Shown in pieces: positions 39,630 through 47,867 of a DNA stretch of 64,000 bases. Position numbers and translations under genes: made by a program. Source of the stretch: Acidimicrobiia bacterium. GTDB taxonomy: Bacteria > Actinomycetota > Acidimicrobiia > Acidimicrobiales > Aldehydirespiratoraceae. How positions within the stretch are numbered: the first letter of the stretch is position 1; every line of letters begins with the position of its first letter. The DNA is taken from assembly GCA_003231645.1 (NCBI GenBank), contig QIIW01000082.1, forward strand, positions 25,720 through 89,719, read 5' to 3'. The notes under the pieces are model-generated. The model worked only from the letters and a program-made list of their open reading frames with translations. It had not been told where the DNA came from and did no database searches.

Positions 39630-40332
39630 CCGCGTCGCTTCCCACCGACGACTCGCTGATCAGCAGTCGGTAGCCAGAGCCGATGACGGTCTCGATGACC
39701 TGTGGTTCGCCGGACTCGCTCAGCTTTCGACGCAGCGTGCCCACCGTGACCCGCACAGTGTTGGTGAACGGATCGGCGTGTTCGTCCCACACATGTTCGA
39801 GTAGATGCTCCTGCGACAGCACCTCGTCGGGGTGGTGCATGAAGTACCGGAGAAGCGCGAACTCCTTGGCGGTCAACTCCAGATCGCGATCGCCCCTGAC
39901 GGCGCGGTGCCTGGCATCATCGAGATGTACGTCGCCCACTGTCATGGTCGCAGCCGGTTGCGAGGTGTCGCGGCGCAGCAACGAACGTACCCGAGCGGTC
40001 AGCTCGCCGAACGCGAACGGCTTGACAAGGTAGTCGTCGGCACCCGAGTCGAGGCCGATGATGCGATCGTCGACGGTGTCGCGTGCCGTGAGCATCAGCA
40101 CCCTGGGCACGTGGCCGTCGACGGGCTGACCGAGAAGACGCCGACAGACCTCGATCCCATCGATTCTGGGCATGGTGATGTCGAGGCAGACCAGATCGTA
40201 GGGGGTCAGCTCGGCCTTTTCGAGGGCTTCGTGGCCATCGTTGGCGACATCGACGGCGTAGCCCTCCCGTCGGAGCCCGCGCGCCACGGCATTGGCCAGA
40301 TCGACCTCGTCGTCCACAACAAGAATGCGCAT
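39622..40332 (-). CDS. OmpR-family response regulator
   Basis: A 236-residue two-domain regulator. The receiver starts MRILVVDDEVDLANAVARGL, has the phosphorylation site in LVCLDITMPRIDG, and conserved Thr and Lys in MLTARD and LVKPF. The C-terminal winged helix has AVRGDRDLELTAKEFALLRYFMHHPDEVLSQEHLLEHVW and the terminal GSGYRL. ATG 40332 is the conserved start; the frame upstream is not coding. Partner of the adjacent kinase. Divergent from the MoxR module, about 100 bases apart. Confidence 0.95.
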   Translation of the reverse strand: MRILVVDDEVDLANAVARGLRREGYAVDVANDGHEALEKAELTPYDLVCLDITMPRIDGIEVCRRLLGQPVDGHVPRVLMLTARDTVDDRIIGLDSGADDYLVKPFAFGELTARVRSLLRRDTSQPAATMTVGDVHLDDARHRAVRGDRDLELTAKEFALLRYFMHHPDEVLSQEHLLEHVWDEHADPFTNTVRVTVGTLRRKLSESGEPQVIETVIGSGYRLLISESSVGSDADG

Positions 40333-40435
40333 TGTCAAGACGCTACCCTCCGAGCTCTTTCGCTCGCGCTTATCGTGCGCCACGTTGAGTGCCATCGGTG
40401 GCATCACACCACCGAGCACCGAAAGACCGGATCAA

Positions 40436-41458
40436 GTGACCAATTTCGACGAAACGACGAGGCCGCAGATGAACGAGCAGCGATATCCACTCGAGCGGGC
40501 GCTGGTCGAGCTCCGAAGGGTGATCGTGGGCCAGGAACTGCTGGTCGAGCGCCTCTTGGTGGCGCTCGTCGCCGGGGGACATTGCCTCATTGAGGGGCCT
40601 CCGGGGCTGGCCAAGACGCTGGCGGTTCGCACCCTCGCCGACATCACCGGCGGAACTTTCAGCCGGGTTCAGTTCACCCCTGACCTACTTCCGTCCGACA
40701 TCGTCGGTACCCGTATCTTCAAGGCGTCCTCCGAGACATTCGACGTGGAACTCGGGCCGGTGTTCGCCAACTTCGTGCTCGCCGACGAGATCAACCGCGC
40801 CCCGGCCAAGGTCCAGTCGGCGCTGCTCGAGGTGATGGGTGAACATCAGGTGACGATCGGCGAAGGCACCTACACGGTTCCCACACCGTTCCTGGTGATG
40901 GCCACGCAGAACCCGATCGAATCGGAGGGGGTCTACTCGCTGCCCGAGGCCCAGCGTGACCGCTTCCTCATGAAGGTCCTGGTCGACTACCCGTCATCAA
41001 CCGAGGAGGTCGAGATTGTCAGGCGCATGGGGGTGAGCGCTCCGGTGGCCGCACAAGTCCTGTCCCCCGAGGCGGTGATCGAGCTCCAGTACCGCGCCGA
41101 TCATGTGATCGTGCAGCCCGCACTGGTCGAATACGCGGTAAATCTGGTTATCGCCACGCGCCACCCCGAGGCCCTCGGCATGCCCGATCTCACCGACAAG
41201 ATCGACTACGGCGCAAGCCCCCGGGCAACCCTCGGCCTGGTGAATGCCGGTCGGGCCATGGCTCTGCTGCGCGGCCGCGACTACGCGGTGCCCCAGGACA
41301 TCTTCGACATCGCGCCGGAAGTCCTTCGCCATCGGATGGTGCTGTCCTATGAGGCACTGGCGGCCGAGATGACAGCCGAAGACATCCTGGTGAGGATCCT
41401 CGGCACCGTGCCGGCACCCATGGTCTCGCCGTCGACCCAGGATCCGGGACGGTCATGA
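40436..41458 (+). CDS. MoxR-family AAA+ ATPase
   Basis: About 340 residues. Walker A GPPGLAKT, the VQFTPDLLPSDIVGTRIF loop, Walker B VLADEINRAPAKVQSALLEVM and the sensor region with VMATQNPIESEGVYSLPEAQRDRFL are typical of MoxR chaperone ATPases. Start GTG 40436 or ATG 40469 are both possible; no strong site decides. It overlaps the next gene by four bases. MoxR-DUF58-VWA genes usually act together on a membrane or metal-containing partner. Confidence 0.93.
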   Translation: MTNFDETTRPQMNEQRYPLERALVELRRVIVGQELLVERLLVALVAGGHCLIEGPPGLAKTLAVRTLADITGGTFSRVQFTPDLLPSDIVGTRIFKASSETFDVELGPVFANFVLADEINRAPAKVQSALLEVMGEHQVTIGEGTYTVPTPFLVMATQNPIESEGVYSLPEAQRDRFLMKVLVDYPSSTEEVEIVRRMGVSAPVAAQVLSPEAVIELQYRADHVIVQPALVEYAVNLVIATRHPEALGMPDLTDKIDYGASPRATLGLVNAGRAMALLRGRDYAVPQDIFDIAPEVLRHRMVLSYEALAAEMTAEDILVRILGTVPAPMVSPSTQDPGRS

Positions 41459-42408
41459 AGTTCGGACGTCGCGGCTCACCGCCCGAAATCGGAGTCGACC
41501 CCGACCCCGACGAGATGACACGGGCCGTCCTTCGGCGACTCGAACTCGACATCACGCGCCGCCTCGACGGCCTGCTCCAGGGCGACTACAGGGGTCTGAT
41601 ACCGGGCCTCGGGTCCGAGCCCGGTGAGACCCGGATCTATGCCCCCGGCGACGACGTTCGGCGTATGGACTGGAACGTGACCGCCCGCACGGGCGAGCCC
41701 CACATTCGCGACAGTATCGCCGACCGCGAGCTCGAGACCTGGGCCTTGGTCGATCTTTCCGCCAGCCTCGACTGGGGTACCTCGACACGTACCAAAGCCG
41801 ACTTGGCCATCGCCGCGCTGGCGGCCATCGGCATTCTCACCGAACGGGCCGGCAACCGGATCGGCGCGATCGTGTCCGACGGCAGCTCACTCCACGAGAT
41901 CCGCACCGGCGGAGGCCGTCGCCACACCATGGCCATGCTCCGCCGTATCGTCGCCATCGAACCGCAGGTGGGCGCCACGTCGGGTCTGGAGCCGGGGCTG
42001 CGTCGGATGGCCGGCCCGGGCCGACGCGGCGGACTCGCGGTCGTGATCTCCGATCTGCTCGGCCCCGACTGGTCGGACGGCCTCCGGGCGGTCTGCCTCC
42101 GACACGAGACCCTCGTGATGGAGATAGTCGACCAACGCGAGCTCGAGCTCCCCGACGTGGGGGTGGTCGAGTTCGTCGATTCCGAATCGGGCGACCTGGT
42201 CGAGATCAACACCGGGAAACGCGGCCTGCGCGAGCGCTACGCCGAGGCGGGTCGCGAGCGTCTGGCCGCCCACGCAGCGGCCGTTCGCCGGGCCGGAGCC
42301 GACCATGTGGTGCTGCGTACCGACGATGACTGGGTGGTGGCGCTCGCCCGGTTCGTCGACCGCCGCCGTCGAGGTGGACGCCGCATGATCTCGAAGGTGA
42401 CACCATGA
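41455..42408 (+). CDS. DUF58 domain protein
   Basis: A 317-residue DUF58 protein. The family block RIYAPGDDVRRMDWNVTARTG followed by ETWALVDLSASLDWG is clear, the latter resembling a degenerate VWA metal site. It starts with ATG in the stop region of the MoxR gene (GTCATGA) and ends overlapping the VWA gene. No membrane helix is seen. Function inferred only from the conserved MoxR-DUF58-VWA context. Confidence 0.92.
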   Translation: MKFGRRGSPPEIGVDPDPDEMTRAVLRRLELDITRRLDGLLQGDYRGLIPGLGSEPGETRIYAPGDDVRRMDWNVTARTGEPHIRDSIADRELETWALVDLSASLDWGTSTRTKADLAIAALAAIGILTERAGNRIGAIVSDGSSLHEIRTGGGRRHTMAMLRRIVAIEPQVGATSGLEPGLRRMAGPGRRGGLAVVISDLLGPDWSDGLRAVCLRHETLVMEIVDQRELELPDVGVVEFVDSESGDLVEINTGKRGLRERYAEAGRERLAAHAAAVRRAGADHVVLRTDDDWVVALARFVDRRRRGGRRMISKVTP

Positions 42409-43388
42409 GGTTCGTCGACCCTGCCCGTCTCTGGCTACTTCTGGGCGTGGCCGTGATGGCGGTCGGCTACGTGTTCGCGCAACGTCGCCGGGGCCGCTAC
42501 GCGGTCAGGTTCTCGGACACATCGCTGCTCGACACCGTGGCCCCACGACACCCCGGATTCAGGCGCCACGTGGTGGCCATTTTCTTCCTTGCCGTGGCCT
42601 CGGTGATGATTCTCGCCGTCGCCGGACCGGCGCGCACCGAGAAGATTCCCCGCGAGCACGCCACCGTGGTGCTCACCATCGACACGTCACTCTCGATGGG
42701 CGCCACCGACGTCGATCCGAGCCGCATCGACGCGGCCAAACAGGCGGCTCTCACCTTTCTCGACAAGGCACCGTCGACGCTCGACATCGGGCTCGTGTCA
42801 TTCAGCGGCATCCCGGTGGTACGAGTGGTACCGACGCGTGACCGGGCCGTCGTCGCGGCGTCGATCCGCAGCCTGCAACTCGGTGAAGCAACTGCCACCG
42901 GTGACGCCATATTCGCTTCGCTGGACGCCATCAAGGCTGCTCCCGACGCCTCACAGGTCGAACCCGGTTCGGGGGCCAACCCGGCCGCCGTGATCGTTCT
43001 GCTCTCCGACGGCACGCCCACAGTCGGACGATCGGTCGATTCCGCGGTAGCCGCGGCCAACCAGGCCGGAGTGCCGATATCGACCGTGTCGCTCGGCACC
43101 GCCAACGGGCGGGTCACCATCAACGACCCCAACAGCCCCGGCAACAAGGTCACCGTTGACGTACCGGTCGACGAGAAGACGCTCTCCGACATCGCCAAGG
43201 CCACCGGAGGAAAGTTCTTCACCGCCAAATCCACCGCCGAGCTGGCATCGGTCTACAACGGTATCGGCACCGCCGTCGGCTTCGAGACGGTCGACCGCGA
43301 CATCACCGACTGGTTCATCGGCGGGGCGCTGGCCCTGGCCGCGATCACCGGCCTGTTCAGCCTGGCCTGGTTCCAACGCCTGCCGTGA
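42405..43388 (+). CDS. VWA-domain membrane protein (BatA-like)
   Basis: A 327-residue protein with N-terminal hydrophobic helices (about residues 7-20 and 48-72), a von Willebrand factor A domain with MIDAS DTSLS (in LTIDTSLSMGATDV) and LLSDGTPTVG, and a C-terminal helix (WFIGGALALAAITGLFSLAWF). The VWA domain is outside the membrane or faces the cytosol depending on topology. It completes the MoxR-DUF58-VWA operon; no BatB/BatC-like genes follow. Confidence 0.93.
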   Translation: MRFVDPARLWLLLGVAVMAVGYVFAQRRRGRYAVRFSDTSLLDTVAPRHPGFRRHVVAIFFLAVASVMILAVAGPARTEKIPREHATVVLTIDTSLSMGATDVDPSRIDAAKQAALTFLDKAPSTLDIGLVSFSGIPVVRVVPTRDRAVVAASIRSLQLGEATATGDAIFASLDAIKAAPDASQVEPGSGANPAAVIVLLSDGTPTVGRSVDSAVAAANQAGVPISTVSLGTANGRVTINDPNSPGNKVTVDVPVDEKTLSDIAKATGGKFFTAKSTAELASVYNGIGTAVGFETVDRDITDWFIGGALALAAITGLFSLAWFQRLP

Positions 43389-43680
43389 GGCGAGGTCGGG
43401 AAGCACCGAATCCGGCGGTGGCGAAATCGTTGCCGGTCGAGCGGTCGAGAAGCGCGACCAATTCGCCGAGACGATCGGAGAACTCACGGCATGTACCGAG
43501 CACGGCTCCTTCGATCAGTACCTCGGCGAGGTGCCGGTCGCTGATCCGGAACACCGCGCGCGACTCCAGTGGCTCTCTCGGAACAAGCAGCGAGTCGCCC
43601 ACGGCAGATCGCGGAGTGAGCAGGCGACTTTCAGAAGGTAGGCGGTCTCCGTTTCACCCAGTCCCAATCGATCGGCGGGT
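43357..43680 (-). pseudogene. Unidentified remnant reading frames
   Basis: Two partly overlapping minus frames with neighbour-like codon use lie downstream of the PadR remnant. One contains GETETAYLLKVACSLRD, the other REPLESRAVFRISDRHLAEVL and GTCREFSDRLGELVALLDR. They could be one gene broken by a frameshift near 43605. I do not recognise the family. The second frame overlaps the end of the VWA gene by 32 bases. The genes around it are decayed, so this is probably also a remnant. Confidence 0.35.
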
Positions 43681-43683
43681 CGC

Positions 43684-44058
43684 TGGGTCTGACGCGACCT
43701 CATGCTGTGCCCCGTCACCGGTGGCAAACACCGACGTGACCGTCTTGACGAGCACGTCCCAGATGCTGAGCCGGCGCACGAGCTCCCGGCGGCCGTGCGG
43801 CGTGATCGACTAGTAGCGCCTGGCACGCCCGTTGTCGGCGAGCGCCGACCGGGAGTCGAGATGGCTGAGGCCGGCAAGGCGCTTGAGACTCGTGTAGACG
43901 GTGGCCTCGCTCACATCCACCAGTCCGTGGGAATCGAGCGCCTGTGTTGTTGCGTAGCCGTGGGAGTCACCGTCGGCCACCACACGAAGCACCAGGAGGT
44001 CGATGGCCCCACTCGCGAGCTGCTCGGTTCCCTTCGGTACAGATCCTGCCACGCCCAT
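43684..44058 (-). pseudogene. PadR-family transcriptional regulator with an in-frame nonsense codon
   Basis: ATG 44058 starts KGTEQLASGAIDLLVLRVV, DSHGYATTQAL, and VSEATVYTSLKRLAGLSHLDS, the PadR winged helix. After RARRY the frame hits TAG at 43812-43810. Beyond it the same frame goes on with SITPHGRRELVRRL, exactly the family continuation (YSITPxGR), so a Tyr codon TAC has become TAG. The C-terminal helix (about 30 residues more) also looks shortened. The truncated 82-residue product would lack the dimerisation helix. Confidence 0.75.
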
Positions 44059-44060
44059 AC

Positions 44061-44073
44061 TGCGAGGCTCGCA
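44061..44073. promoter_or_regulatory. Palindrome upstream of the PadR remnant
   Basis: TGCGAG-G-CTCGCA is a perfect 6-bp inverted repeat with one central base, ending three bases before the PadR start codon. Position suggests an autoregulatory operator. No reporter data or known consensus was matched. Confidence 0.4.
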
Positions 44074-44206
44074 ATATCATGCAGAGCGATGTAGATCCAA
44101 CCCGTCGGTTCGGTGTTGTGGTGAGTCTGGTGGGCGCTCACGATCCACATGACGAAACACCTCATCGGGCCGGGCCCGCCCGGGCGGGGCCCCGTCGCCG
44201 ATCGGG

Positions 44207-44601
44207 TCATTGCCTCCCCGACCACAACATGGCGGCGGCGTCCTTGAGATCGCCGACCGCCTGATCGAAGGGTATCCAGCCGTTCTTCCAGCCGATGAGG
44301 GCCGAAATCCACACGTGCTCCAGGACCCTGATCATCCGGTAGAGGTTGGTGTCGCCCGCCGTGGGAACCTTCGTGGCCGACTTCTCGAGTCCAGCCAACA
44401 ACTCGGTCATCGAGGCGGCAGGCAGGTGATCCCTCGACGTGAAGTAGTGGTAGACGGTTCCGGGGGCGACACCGGTCCGGCAGGCCACGTCACGCACTTG
44501 CACCCCCTCGTATCCCCCTCGGCTGCCAGTTCGAGCGCGGCGTCGGTCGCGCTGCGACGTCGCCGAGCCTGGCGGTCGGTGAGTCGGGCGGTGTCCGGCA
44601 C
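44207..44601 (-). pseudogene. TetR-family regulator broken by a one-base deletion
   Basis: The frame from ATG 44601 reads PDTARLTDRQARRRRSATDAALELAAEG, a TetR first helix. Another frame continues with YEGVQVRDVACRTGVAPGTVYHYFTSRDHL, the helix-turn-helix. The switch occurs at the C-run 44514-44518 (five bases where six would restore the frame). The ligand domain is shorter than usual, about 70 residues remaining, so part is lost. A homopolymer sequencing error is an alternative for the shift but not for the short length. Confidence 0.75.
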
Positions 44602-44626
44602 CGGCGGACGGTAACCCGCGGCAACA

Positions 44627-44764
44627 TCACGGGATGAATGCCCAGGCCGGGGCCTCGGAGTCCGCCGACCACAGACGTGCCGACCCCTCGTAGTCGGTGA
44701 GGAGGATGCTCACTGTGCCTGTCTGAAGATCAGGATCACCCGACGGTGCCGCCGGTCCGCTCAC
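44627..44764 (-). pseudogene. Fragment of a class III adenylate/guanylate cyclase
   Basis: A 45-codon frame from GTG 44764 contains GTVSILLTDYEGSARLWSAD, matching the first strand and helix of class III cyclase domains (LLTDxEGSTRLW with the first metal aspartate). It stops with TGA after AWAFIP. Only the first tenth of the domain remains, hence a remnant. Confidence 0.6.
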
Positions 44765-44893
44765 CGCGGTACCTCCCTCGATCGTGTCGGGCGCGAAGCA
44801 GCCCATACCGACAGTGCGTGCCGAGGAAGCGTCGCAGTCCCCGGTCCGGAGTCAGCAATACGGCTGTCATACCCTTTCTCTATAGTCGAACAC

Positions 44894-46081
44894 ATGTTCG
44901 CTACGATCGTCGACCGGGTTGCCGAGAAGATCCGAGACCTTTCGCCGGCAGGCGCGCCGCGTGGCGTCTTGGTCGACGGTGTCGCGGCATTGGCCCGGCT
45001 GCGTGGTGTGTTGGATTTCACCGAGGCGCGATTCACCGCCGCCATGGGAGCCCTCGACGACCATGGAATCGGGGCGGCCGCGGTGTTGCGATCCGTTACC
45101 CGTTGCAGCAGTCGTGAAGCCGACAGGCGTGCCCGACGTGCCGACGCGCTGGCGTTAATGCCCGAACTGGCAGCCGGGCTGGCGGAGGGGGCCATACCAT
45201 CGGAGACCGTCGATGCCCTCGTCCGTGCGGCCGGGTCGGTCTCGCCCGAAGCTGTCGACACCGACAAGAAGCTCCTGGCCGCATGCGGGTCGAGGCCCGC
45301 CGACCTGTCTGCCCGCGAGATCCGCGACTGGATCCGCCGCCGGCAGAGAACCGGTGACGCCGAGGACAGTTCCACAGGTAACGCAAGGACCGAAGCGCGA
45401 TGTGGTTCAGCAACTCTGACGGGATGCTCGTGTGCAACATCGAGTTCGACCCCGTGACCGGAGCCGGCGCCAGAACACGCCTCAACGCCCAGACCGATGT
45501 GTTGTGGCGGTCCGACGGCGGGCACGACGGCCACCCCGACGACATCCGCACTTCCGCCCAGCGCCGCTGTGACGCCGTGGCATGCCTCTTGGGCGTGCCC
45601 GGGCCCAACGACTCCAAGGACATCGGGGCCGACACATCACCCGGCCGCCACGGTCCTCGCGACATTGCCCGCCGACACCACCTGGCACGGTGCGCTGTTC
45701 AGTGGGCCGGGACGGCCCCTCTGGCTCGGCCGGGGCCGACGACTCGCCAGTTCCGATCAGCGGCTGATGGCCACGGTCCGGGACCGCGGATGCGTCAACT
45801 GCGCCGCCCCGGTCGGTAGATGCCACGCCCACCACGTCCACCACCGGGAACACGGTGGCACCACCGATGTCGACCTGTTGACCCTGCTGTGCCGGCGATG
45901 TCACAAGCTGGTCCACGAAGGTCACATCCGACTTCACCGGCAGGCTGATGGAAGGTGGGCCTGTCGACCCGTGCTCTGGTCCGCACCGGACCCAACGGCC
46001 GACCTGCCGATGCGGCCGGTCGAGGCCCAACCGGTCGATGGACCGGGGCCGGCTACCCACGCCGTCGGAAGATCGCCGTGA
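44894..46081 (+). pseudogene. DUF222/HNH endonuclease (13E12-repeat type) with two frameshifts
   Basis: Three plus frames read in order give one protein. Frame 1 (44894 to about 45385) is the DUF222 helical region (ARFTAAMGALDDHG, READRRARRADAL). Frame 2 (about 45385 to 45620) gives MWFSNSDGMLVCNIEFDPVTG. Frame 3 (about 45620 to 46081) has the HNH site: RDRGCVNCAAPVGRCHAHHV, HHREHGGTTDVDLLTLLCRRC and HKLVHEGHI. Members of this actinobacterial family are multicopy and often occur as broken copies. Two shifts make it non-functional unless base errors are present. Confidence 0.8.
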
Positions 46082-46165
46082 CCCCCGGCGGCGGTGGGGC
46101 CCGCCGAGCCGGCCTCGCGGGCCGCGTCCGGAACCACGACCGGCCGGCGAGGACCAACTGGCGGA

Positions 46166-46540
46166 TCAGGCGAAGATCTTGGCGAGCCGGTCCTTGGCCT
46201 TCTCGTCGCCGAGAGGGCGGCCGATGATGGCCTTGTCGTCGGTGACGATCACGGGACGCTGGAGCAGCCGGGGGTAACGCACGAGAATCTCGACCACGGC
46301 ATCGGGGTTGCCGATGTAGTCCTCTTCGCCGAGTCCCAGCTTCTTGAACTGCGAATCCTTGCGAACCAGGTTCTCGACCGGATCCTCGAGCTTGGCGATG
46401 ATGCCCCTCAGGGTCTCCTCGTCGAGCCGGGTCTTCAGGTAGAGCACCGTGTCGAAATCAACTCCCATGTCCGTGGCGACCGTCACGGCGTTGCGAGAAG
46501 AGTTTCAATGAGGTTGATGAAATATCCGGATCTTTGTCAT
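46166..46540 (-). CDS. ArsC/Spx-family reductase, predicted selenoprotein (UGA at the catalytic cysteine)
   Basis: ATG 46540 opens a frame MTKIRIFHQPH, then TGA at 46507-46505, then NSSRNAVTVATDMG and the rest of a full ArsC domain (LYLKTRLDEETLRGIIAKL, YPRLLQRPVIVTDDKAIIGRP) to the end. The TGA is codon 12, exactly where the catalytic Cys of the HNPxCxxSR motif lies (Cys12 in plasmid R773 ArsC). Flanking residues H, P, S, R are kept, and the downstream 112 codons are undamaged. A SECIS-like hairpin follows the TGA. I read it as selenocysteine (124 residues). Without Sec insertion only a GTG at 46486 could give an active-site-less product. AAGGAG lies 11 bases before ATG. The alternative is a nonsense mutation; the adjacent region is rich in pseudogenes. 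Confidence 0.7.
46460..46504 (-). promoter_or_regulatory. Predicted bacterial SECIS element
   Basis: Starting on the base after TGA, AACTCTT (46504-46498) pairs with GGGAGTT (46466-46460), five Watson-Crick and two G-U pairs. After an asymmetric internal loop, CCGTG (46488-46484) pairs with CACGG (46475-46471). The 8-base apical loop ACGGTCGC contains GGTC, the same tetranucleotide that tops the Escherichia coli fdhF SECIS, at about 23 bases from the UGA. This position, two-stem form and loop are those expected for SelB recognition in bacteria. Confidence 0.6.
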
Positions 46541-46731
46541 GGCCGACGCTTCTCCTTGTGCAGATCGTGAGGTTCGCACCTGAGTATCTTCATCGATACG
46601 CTGCGTGGCAACGGGCCATCGTGGATTTCCATCCGTTCCGGCGTTTTCCGGCCCAACAGGACGGCGTCGATGCAGGCCGCGGCCGTCTCGTCGAACGGGG
46701 GGTGGCTGGCACCGCGGCCGGTGAGGGGCAA
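46537..46731 (-). CDS. Possible short upstream ORF coupled to the ArsC-like gene
   Basis: A frame ending at 46537 with TGA overlapping the ArsC ATG (ATGA) contains PPFDETAAACIDAVLLGRKTP and ends LRCEPHDLHKEKRRP. Codon use is acceptable, but the only full-length start is TTG 46731; internal ATGs exist at 46632 and 46593. No family recognised. It could be a leader peptide, the tail of a lost gene, or chance. Confidence 0.25.
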   Translation of the reverse strand: MPLTGRGASHPPFDETAAACIDAVLLGRKTPERMEIHDGPLPRSVSMKILRCEPHDLHKEKRRP

Positions 46732-46740
46732 GACTCACGC

Positions 46741-47358
46741 ATGGGCATATATCGAGAACAGGTTCTTCCCCGGGTGATCGACAAGCTGCTGTCGACCGGC
46801 GAAGTGATGAAGTACCGATCCCAGACCGTCGAGGGACTCTTCGGCAAGGTCGTCGAAATCGGGTTCGGTTCAGGTCTCAACGTGGCGCTGTACCCGCCGG
46901 AGGTCACCACCGTCTACGCTGTGGATCCAGCCAAGGTCGGGCAGAAGTTGGCGGCTGAGCGAGTGGCCGGCTCGCACGTCGACGTGCAATACATCGGGCT
47001 CGACGGACAATCACTTCCCCTCGACGACGAGTCGTGCGACGCCGCGCTGTCCACCTACACGCTGTGCACGATCCCCGACGCCGGTCTCGCCCTCACCGAG
47101 TTGATGCGGGTTCTCAAGCCGGGCGCCAAGTTCCATCTGCTCGAACACGGGCTGTCTCCCGAGGAGGGAGTCGCCAAGTGGCAGACCCGGCTCAATCCCA
47201 TCCAGACCCGGATCGGCGACGGCTGCCATCTGGACCGCGACCATCGGGCGATGCTGCTCGACGCCGGATTCGAGATCGAATCTCTCGAGGAGTGGTACGC
47301 AAAGGGACTCAAGCCCATGGCCCGTTTCTACCGGGGGGTGGCGGTCAAGCCGCTCTGA
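46741..47358 (+). CDS. Class I SAM-dependent methyltransferase
   Basis: A 205-residue protein with motif I VVEIGFGSGLNVALY (residues about 37-51), acidic loop YAVDPAKVG, and SLPLDDESCDAALSTYTLCTIPDAG with HLLEHGLSPEEG later. This UbiE/Methyltransf_11-type pattern resembles the METTL7-like/phosphatidyl or small-molecule methyltransferases of bacteria. Start ATG 46741 (MGIYREQVLPR); the frame further upstream is not coding. Substrate unknown. It is divergent from the ArsC-like gene with about 200 bases between, but a link to arsenic methylation is not supported by any cysteine triad of ArsM. Confidence 0.85.
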   Translation: MGIYREQVLPRVIDKLLSTGEVMKYRSQTVEGLFGKVVEIGFGSGLNVALYPPEVTTVYAVDPAKVGQKLAAERVAGSHVDVQYIGLDGQSLPLDDESCDAALSTYTLCTIPDAGLALTELMRVLKPGAKFHLLEHGLSPEEGVAKWQTRLNPIQTRIGDGCHLDRDHRAMLLDAGFEIESLEEWYAKGLKPMARFYRGVAVKPL

Positions 47359-47364
47359 GAGGAC

Positions 47365-47790
<426 letters not shown>

Positions 47791-47867
47791 TCAGGTTGGG
47801 CTCACACGGAGGCCGATTCGCTGGTCAGCCGGCGCCAATGTTGGATGCCCGCTCGGCCCGAACCTGC

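Noticed and set aside
43911..44312. Minus-strand frame across the PadR and TetR remnants
   Set aside because: It overlaps both remnants in another frame and shows no motif; the PadR and TetR readings explain the sequence better.
46741..47358. Arsenite methyltransferase (ArsM) next to the ArsC-like gene
   Set aside because: The methyltransferase lacks the conserved cysteines of ArsM, so adjacency alone does not support it.
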